Shown: in pieces, positions 47,362 through 51,517 of the stretch | How positions within the stretch are numbered: position 1 is the stretch's first letter | Layout: each line of letters opens with the position of its first letter | Source: an uncultured Chlorobiaceae bacterium | Lineage (GTDB): Bacteria; Bacteroidota; Chlorobiia; Chlorobiales; Chlorobiaceae | Length of the DNA: 51,517 nucleotides | Direction of reading: 5' to 3' | NCBI GenBank assembly: GCA_903866255.1 | Contig: CAIPMW010000067.1 | Coordinates: 1 to 51,517, forward strand | Position numbers and translations under genes: made by a program | The notes under the pieces: generated by a model | Told to the model about the DNA's origin: nothing | Seen by the model: the letters and a program-made list of their open reading frames with translations, nothing else | Database searches by the model: none

Positions 47362-48621
47362 ATGACGGACAACACATCGTTGCAACTCGAATTGTTTCCC
47401 TTTTCAGCCCCAATTCCTCTTGTTGATCTTTTTGAGGCTTATGAAGGCTGTCGCCGACACAAGCGAAATACGGTCAATGCCATAGCTTTTGAACTCGACT
47501 ATGAACAAAATCTTGTTGAGCTTTGTTACGAAATTAATAATGGCAGTTACCAGCCGGGGAAGTCAATCGCCTTTATTGTTGAGCGACCAGTCAAGCGTGA
47601 AATATTTGCCGCTGACTTTCGTGACCGCGTTGTTCATCACCTCATCATCAATAAACTGAATGCCCTTTTTGAAAAAGAGTTTATTGGCGACAGTTACTCT
47701 TGCCGGAAAGGAAAAGGTACGCATAAAGGAATAAAGCGTCTGGATGGCTTTATCCGCCAGTGCTCACAAAACTATAGCCGCGACTGCTGGATTTTAAAGC
47801 TTGATATCAAAGGCTTTTTCATGAGCATCGATCGTCAGCGTCTTTACTATCGTCTGGAACTGTTCATCAATAATAATTATCACGCTCCTGATCGTCCTCT
47901 CCTGCTCGATCTTTGTCGAAAAGTGGTTTTTTACGATCCTGCAGCTAATTGTATTATCAAAGGGAAACGCTCAAACTGGAAGGGCTTGCCTGACGACAAA
48001 AGTCTTTTTCACTCTCGCCCGGGATGCGGCTTACCCATTGGCAACCTGACCAGCCAGGTGTTTGCCAACTTCTACCTTAACTCGTTTGATCATTTTATGA
48101 AACACACCCTTGGGTTGCGATACTATGGTCGTTACGTTGATGATGGAGTTGCGGTACATCAGAATCCTGTTTTTCTGAACTCATTGCTGCCAGTCATTCG
48201 TGCTTATCTGCAGCAGGAGCTTGGGTTGATACTGCATCCAAAAAAAATATTTCTTGAGCATTACACCCGGGGAGTCAAGTATCTTGGAGTTGTTATCAAG
48301 CCTCGCAGAATTTATGTCGCCAACCGTACAAAAGGCAATATGTACCGCGCTCTTTTAAAGTATAACCGGATAGCGCAAACGCATAAACCCTGGCATGCCG
48401 AGCGTACAGCCTTCCAGAGCAGTATCAACTCCTATCTCGGCTTGATGAAACATTATCATACATACTCCCTCCGTCGTTCCATGTTGCGCAAGCATCTTTC
48501 GCCCTGGTGGCTGAGGCTGGCCAAGGCAAATGCCCGGCTTGAAAAATTCACGCTCAAAATAAGGCCGCGCCGGTCAAAGAGAGGTCGATTCTCGAAAAAG
48601 CAACGGCTCAAGCGTGTATGA
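47362..48621 (+). CDS. DGR reverse transcriptase
   Basis: Protein of 419 residues from ATG 47362 (MTDNTSLQL). It copies the template RNA with errors at adenines. RT motifs: 'LKLDIKGFF' with the first catalytic Asp at 148, 'LPIGNLTSQVFANFYLN' (from 224, the [L/I]GxxxSQ motif typical of DGR enzymes) and 'YVDD' (258-261). It ends in an unusually basic tail 'RPRRSKRGRFSKKQRLKR'. No maturase or endonuclease domain, so not a group II intron RT. The frame is open upstream through the whole TR to 47077. Confidence 0.95.
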   Translation: MTDNTSLQLELFPFSAPIPLVDLFEAYEGCRRHKRNTVNAIAFELDYEQNLVELCYEINNGSYQPGKSIAFIVERPVKREIFAADFRDRVVHHLIINKLNALFEKEFIGDSYSCRKGKGTHKGIKRLDGFIRQCSQNYSRDCWILKLDIKGFFMSIDRQRLYYRLELFINNNYHAPDRPLLLDLCRKVVFYDPAANCIIKGKRSNWKGLPDDKSLFHSRPGCGLPIGNLTSQVFANFYLNSFDHFMKHTLGLRYYGRYVDDGVAVHQNPVFLNSLLPVIRAYLQQELGLILHPKKIFLEHYTRGVKYLGVVIKPRRIYVANRTKGNMYRALLKYNRIAQTHKPWHAERTAFQSSINSYLGLMKHYHTYSLRRSMLRKHLSPWWLRLAKANARLEKFTLKIRPRRSKRGRFSKKQRLKRV

Positions 48622-48648
48622 GAAGAAGGTTTTCGAATCCATAATGAG

Positions 48649-48843
48649 ATGAAAAGGGAGCAAACTCCATGCTCCTTGGCTTTTTGGAATGCTATATTAA
48701 GGATTCCACCGGCAAATCGTCTTGGAAAGCTCTCGGGTAAAAACAAAGATTTTTACAGCATAGGGATTAACGATCAATGGAGAATCATCTTCAAATGGGC
48801 AGACGGAAATGCCTCCGAAGCAGAAATTATTGACTATCACTGA
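48649..48843 (+). CDS. HigB-type toxin, N-terminally shortened
   Basis: Protein of 64 residues with the C-terminal two thirds of HigB/RelE toxins: 'IPPANRLGKLSGKNKDFYSIGINDQWRIIFKW' then 'EIIDYH'. Intact family members have ~92 residues; the first ~35 (two helices) are replaced by an unrelated 'MKREQTPCSLAFWNA'. It is probably inactive, although the mRNA-binding strands and terminal His remain. One base separates its stop from the start of higA. It begins 27 bases after the RT stop. Confidence 0.65.
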   Translation: MKREQTPCSLAFWNAILRIPPANRLGKLSGKNKDFYSIGINDQWRIIFKWADGNASEAEIIDYH

Positions 48844-48844
48844 A

Positions 48845-49147
48845 ATGAACGAACTCAGAAATATTCATCCGGGAGAGGTCTTGATGGAGGAGTTTTTAAT
48901 TCCACTGGAGATCTCTGCGTACCGGCTTTCCAAAGATATCGGGATTCCTCAGACCCGGATATCCGGGATAGTGAAAGGGAAGAGACGTGTTACCGCTGAC
49001 ACGGCATTGCGCCTTTCACAATATTTTGGTAATTCCGCAAAGTTCTGGTTAGGTCTGCAAGATGACTATGACCTTGAGGAGGGGATGCAGATCAAGAGAG
49101 AAGCAATACATTCTATTCTTCGCTACAAGAGCAGCATGATGGCATAA
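48845..49147 (+). CDS. higA: HigA-type antitoxin
   Basis: Protein of 100 residues from ATG 48845 (MNELRNIHPG). 'IHPGEVLMEEFLIPLEISAYRLSKDIGIPQTRISGIVKGKRRVTADTALRLSQYFG' is the HigA/VapI helix-turn-helix pattern, followed by 'FWLGLQDDYDL'. It looks intact and complete. A longer in-frame start at 48809 lies inside the toxin gene and is unlikely. As it can bind DNA it may still regulate this locus even if the toxin is dead. Confidence 0.9.
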   Translation: MNELRNIHPGEVLMEEFLIPLEISAYRLSKDIGIPQTRISGIVKGKRRVTADTALRLSQYFGNSAKFWLGLQDDYDLEEGMQIKREAIHSILRYKSSMMA

Positions 49148-49220
49148 AAATAAGGTAAATGACTATATTCCCTGCAACTGTTCACAGGGTTCCTGCCCGA
49201 TAAAAAATTGATACCGATTC

Positions 49221-50543
49221 ATGCCCGATATTTTTATCAGCTACGCCCACGAGGATCAGGAGCGTATCAGGCCAATAGTTCAAGAGCTTGAAAAACGTTG
49301 GAGTGTTTTTTGGGACAAAAAGATTCCGCCAGGGAAAACATGGGAGGACTCCATTGGCAAAGCGTTGGAAGAGTCGCCCTGTGTTCTTGTTGTCTGGTCG
49401 CACTCTTCTGTAAAGTCAGATTGGGTTAAAGAGGAGGCGGACGTGGCCAAGAAAAGGGATACTTTTGTGCCTCTTTTTCTTGACAAGGTTGAACCGCCAA
49501 TGGGATTTCGGAGGATTCATGCAGCGGATCTCTCTGACTGGAAAAACAACAACGCTCATCAGGGATTTCAGTTACTCATTGGCGCGATTGAATCCAAAAT
49601 TTCTCCTGCAACACAGCCTGTTACAGACTCCCGACCGGTGTCAATGCCGGACACGGTTTCATTAGAGGGTGCCGGGCACACATCACCACAACGCAAGCCG
49701 GAGCGGCAACCGATTGGAAACGTAAGCTGGGTTCAAAAAAACCAGCTTGTAATAGTTGTTGCTGTAGTGATGCTGGTTATACTTGGCGTTGTCTGGAGTA
49801 TGAAACAGCCACAGTCAAAAGTTGAACCTAAACCTGCGCCCATCGCTGAGGTAGTAAAAGGAAATCCTGAGGCAGAAGCCCCTCGAAAAGCGGAGGCGGC
49901 ACGGTTGAAGGCAGAGCAAGATGCGGCCACTCGTCGTGAAGCTGAAGCCGCAAAGGCAAGGCAAGATGCAGATGCTCGTCGAAAAGCGGAGGATGCGCGT
50001 TTGGCTGCGGCGAAAGATGCTGTATCTCGTCGTGCAGCAGAAGCCGCAAAGGCAAAGCAGGACGCAGAAGCTCTTCGAAAAGAAGAAGCTCGGTTGAAGG
50101 CAGAGAAAGATGTGGCTCGTCGCGAGGCGAAAGCAAAGGAAAAGTTGGACGCAGATGCTCGCCGCGAAGCGGCAGTGGTAAAGTCTCGACAAGAAGCCGA
50201 AGCGAAAAAAACGCTTAAAATCGGTGACGAATATGGAGGTGGAAAAATTTTCTCGCTCGATCCTACAGGCCAGCACGGACTGATTGCGGCGAAAGCGGAT
50301 TTATCAGGTCACTCTGAGGGTAAATCTGAAGGGCGGTTTACATGGGAAGATGCGAAAGCAAAATGCGCAGCCCTCGGTGGTGGGTGGCGTTTGCCGAGTA
50401 AAAGTGAACTCAATGACCCTTATCACGCTAAAAGTGCTGTTGGCGGTTTTTCCGGCGGCGGCTACTGGAGTTCTACGGAGGACAGTGCGGATGGCGCCTG
50501 GGCGTCAGTACTTCGGCAGTGGCTACCAGGGCAACGACGGTAA
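49221..50543 (+). CDS. DGR target 2: TIR - transmembrane - coiled coil - DUF1566 receptor-like protein (frameshifted end)
   Basis: Protein of 440 residues. The TIR domain (1-130) starts 'PDIFISYAHEDQERIRPIV', has 'CVLVVWSHSSVKSDWVKEEADVA' with Glu71 at the position of the NADase catalytic Glu, then 'FVPLFLD'. A single span 'LVIVVAVVMLVILGVVW' lies at about 175-193 with basic residues before it (N-terminus inside). Residues ~210-330 are an Ala/Lys/Glu/Arg coiled coil, TolA-like. From 332 comes a DUF1566-like domain ('KIGDEYGGGKIF', 'QHGLIAAKAD', 'GGGWRLPSKSEL') ending in VR2. An extra base near 50502-50505 shifts the frame; without it the protein would run to 50583 and end in VRAVRAF like target 1. 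Confidence 0.9.
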   Translation: MPDIFISYAHEDQERIRPIVQELEKRWSVFWDKKIPPGKTWEDSIGKALEESPCVLVVWSHSSVKSDWVKEEADVAKKRDTFVPLFLDKVEPPMGFRRIHAADLSDWKNNNAHQGFQLLIGAIESKISPATQPVTDSRPVSMPDTVSLEGAGHTSPQRKPERQPIGNVSWVQKNQLVIVVAVVMLVILGVVWSMKQPQSKVEPKPAPIAEVVKGNPEAEAPRKAEAARLKAEQDAATRREAEAAKARQDADARRKAEDARLAAAKDAVSRRAAEAAKAKQDAEALRKEEARLKAEKDVARREAKAKEKLDADARREAAVVKSRQEAEAKKTLKIGDEYGGGKIFSLDPTGQHGLIAAKADLSGHSEGKSEGRFTWEDAKAKCAALGGGWRLPSKSELNDPYHAKSAVGGFSGGGYWSSTEDSADGAWASVLRQWLPGQRR

Positions 50544-50580
50544 GAGTTTCGGGGGGTGTGTTCGGGCGGTGCGGGCTTTT
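50433..50580 (+). repeat. DGR variable repeat VR2, diverged and frameshifted
   Basis: 148 bases at the end of the TIR gene aligning with the template over its full length, with one inserted base at about 50502-50505 (TGGGCGTCAG against TGGAACCAG). Many template adenines differ, but so do about ten other bases (for example TCT/TCC, GCG/GCC, TGGCGA/GGGTGT near the 3' end). The 3' end GTGCGGGCTTTTTAA matches VR1. It is an old or poorly served target rather than a freshly diversified one. Confidence 0.88.
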
Positions 50581-50615
50581 TAACCATTTATCTATTCAAC
50601 AATTAAGGGGGTACC

Positions 50616-50630
50616 GGGGGCAAAGCCCCC
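50616..50630. other. DGR hairpin downstream of VR2
   Basis: Stem GGGGGC/GCCCCC with loop AAA, 35 bases behind VR2, matching the VR1 hairpin in stem and position but with a different loop. The flanking ~90 bases are nearly the same as those behind VR1, so both descend from one duplicated segment. Confidence 0.65.
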
Positions 50631-50651
50631 AGTCGAAAAATATTTTGGATT

Positions 50652-50813
50652 ATGGTGCTCTACTATGATTTCAACGTCATCTGTTGTCTGATCCTGAAAA
50701 TCGTTGAGTACACCAAAGATTTCCCGCAAAAGTACAAATCCATTCTTGGTCAGGAACTCAAGCAAGATCGCCCGAGAGTGTACAATTTTGCCATACATGG
50801 GGATAAAAAGTGA
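50652..50813 (+). pseudogene. Truncated second copy of avd
   Basis: ATG at 50652 opens 53 codons. The first ~39 follow avd closely ('LILKIVEYTKDFP' identical; 'YKSILGQELKQD' against 'YKYSLGQDLKHD'), with a two-codon deletion near codon 10. After codon 39 the sequence switches to an unrelated 'RPRVYNFAIHGDKK' and stops. Two thirds of Avd are missing, so it cannot form the four-helix bundle. It shows a second DGR cassette once followed VR2. Confidence 0.85.
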
Positions 50814-50962
50814 AAATCAAACAACTGGATATTGAGGGCTTTCGTTCGCTCCGAAACGTATCATGGATGCCCGGCGATCTCAATGTGATTATCGGCACTA
50901 ATGGCACCGGCAAGTCATCATCAATCCTCAACTTGCGGAAGAGTGCGGGAGAATTGACGTGA
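50810..50962 (+). pseudogene. N-terminal fragment of an AAA/RecF-type ATPase
   Basis: From GTG 50810: 'KIKQLDIEGFRSLRNVSW', then 'LNVIIGTNGTGKSS' with a full Walker A, then after a few codons an unrelated end and stop at 50960-50962. This is the standard beginning of OLD/RecF/SMC-like ATPases (AAA_21/AAA_23), many of them phage-defence proteins. All later motifs are missing. The break lies at about 50925, where the minus-strand DUF2281 gene begins to overlap. Confidence 0.65.
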
Positions 50963-51148
50963 TGGAATGATAACATCTTCAGCATTCAAGCCTTTAAAGT
51001 GCTCTTGAATATGTTTGGCAAGATTCCCTGATTTTGACGTGCCGGTTGATTTTTTCTGCTTTAAGAATTCAGCAAAATCCAGCACTTCATGAAGCATCGG
51101 TTCTGGAAGTTTTTGCATCGTTCGGTATATTTTCTCTGCTGCTGTCAT
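50921..51148 (-). CDS. DUF2281 family protein, putative antitoxin-like
   Basis: Protein of 75 residues from ATG 51148, six bases after AGGGA; an ATG at 51163 would add five residues. 'MTAAEKIYRTMQKLPEPMLHEVLDFAEFLKQKK' is the DUF2281 pattern, seen in small proteins often encoded beside PIN or RelE toxins. The C-terminal part overlaps the ATPase fragment and may be altered. The toxin that would follow on the minus strand is absent. Confidence 0.7.
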   Translation of the reverse strand: MTAAEKIYRTMQKLPEPMLHEVLDFAEFLKQKKSTGTSKSGNLAKHIQEHFKGLNAEDVIIPSRQFSRTLPQVED

Positions 51149-51181
51149 TGATTCCCTCTGCATTGCGCTCTCTCTGGCACC

Positions 51182-51440
51182 TTATGAGAGATCTTTCGCA
51201 ATTTCCAGCCGATATTTCTCGTCCGTTGACATCCGTTGCATGTTTTTGTTGATCTTTTCCAGCCAAACTATTGTTTCATCCCATTGGAACTCCTCCGATT
51301 GCTTGCTGATAATATGGGGCTGAGATGGCACCGGTATGGTGTCTTTGGTGCTGCATGAGTATTCCGTGTCGCGGGTAACCTGATTTCCCGAGAGAAATAT
51401 AACGATGAAAGAAATATCTTTATAAAATAAAATACGTTAC
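51182..51440 (-). other. Possible C-terminal gene fragment near the window end
   Basis: On the minus strand a frame without a clear ATG runs from about 51440 to a stop at 51182-51184. It shows a hydrophobic stretch 'ISFIVIFLSG' and a helical end 'WDETIVWLEKINKNMQRM' then 'EKYRLEIAKDLS'. I do not recognise it. It could be a small secreted protein with a non-ATG start or a truncated gene. 51441-51517 is AT-rich with nothing further seen. Confidence 0.25.
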
Positions 51441-51517
51441 CATATATTTATCCCTGATTTTCAAGAGAATGCAAGTTGTAATTATAACTATTTTTCCGAG
51501 CACAAGCTTTCTGGGAA

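Noticed and set aside
47362-48621. Retron or group II intron reverse transcriptase
   Set aside because: No maturase or endonuclease domain and no msr/msd or intron folds were seen. The LPIGNLTSQ motif, Avd and a TR/VR pair identify a DGR enzyme.
49860-50220. Repetitive Ala/Lys/Glu/Arg codons in the TIR gene as a tandem repeat array or a second DGR template
   Set aside because: The periodicity is that of a TolA-like coiled coil in one reading frame. It has no homology to VR or TR, and the minus-strand frames there (49815-50276, 49828-50136) are shadows.
1-51517. CRISPR array, rRNA operon or intact insertion sequence
   Set aside because: No regularly spaced short repeats, rRNA sequence or transposase with terminal inverted repeats was found on reading both strands.

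Overview
The window looks like a chromosomal segment of a green sulfur bacterium (Chlorobiaceae, Chlorobium/Pelodictyon type). This is inferred from the look of the core proteins (ClpC, PurF, CoaBC, the TamB-like protein, class I fumarase next to a PycB-like carboxyltransferase, which suits a reductive-TCA organism). I ran no search, and the species is not determined. Coding density is high. Core genes lie at about 3.1-5.7 kb and 8.8-42.4 kb, with accessory DNA on both sides.

Layout. 0-3 kb: a decayed remnant of the BREX gene brxL, a Cys-rich CWC protein, an NAD(P)-binding epimerase-like protein, an inverted-repeat element and a hypothetical gene. 3.1-5.7 kb: clpC. 5.7-8.4 kb: a toxin-antitoxin-like cluster (DUF4160/DUF2442, two addiction-module/ParE pairs of which one has a truncated toxin, and a PIN toxin with partner), with two related ~93-bp leaders. 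8.8-42.4 kb: an AAA/DUF4143 ATPase, trpB2, tRNA-Leu(UAA), thiL, ftsY, a DUF123/GIY-YIG-like protein, ppiD-like, ptsI, dnaB, family-4 UDG, coaBC, tamB-like, hldE2-like, lpxL-like, cydCD, purF, kdsC-like, neuB-like, htpG, an MbfA-like ferritin/VIT protein, a universal stress protein, fumarase and pycB. Several sets overlap as operons: dnaB/UDG, tamB/hldE2 and cydD/cydC.

42.4-51.5 kb is the accessory island and the main point of interest. It contains a diversity-generating retroelement (DGR) in the order target gene with VR1, avd, template repeat (TR), reverse transcriptase. TR and VR1 are both 147 nt and colinear. By hand alignment they differ at 24 of 47 TR adenines and at only one other base, a G/C difference at the 3' boundary expected for IMH/IMH*. 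The VR1 protein is a multi-span membrane protein with pentapeptide repeats and a C-terminal DUF1566/C-type-lectin-like domain.

About 2 kb downstream of the RT, a second gene encodes TIR - single transmembrane helix - Ala/Lys/Glu-rich coiled coil - DUF1566-like domain ending in a second variable repeat (VR2). This is a Toll-receptor-like layout with a diversifiable end. VR2 has about ten non-adenine changes and a one-base insertion that breaks the frame. Behind it are the same 6-bp hairpin found behind VR1 and a truncated avd copy, so part of the cassette was duplicated. Around the DGR are remnants and orphans of other mobile or defence genes: a frameshifted AlbA/GHKL-type regulator, an XRE fragment, an orphan Phd antitoxin, a shortened HigB with intact HigA, and an ATPase fragment. 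No CRISPR array, rRNA or intact transposase was seen.
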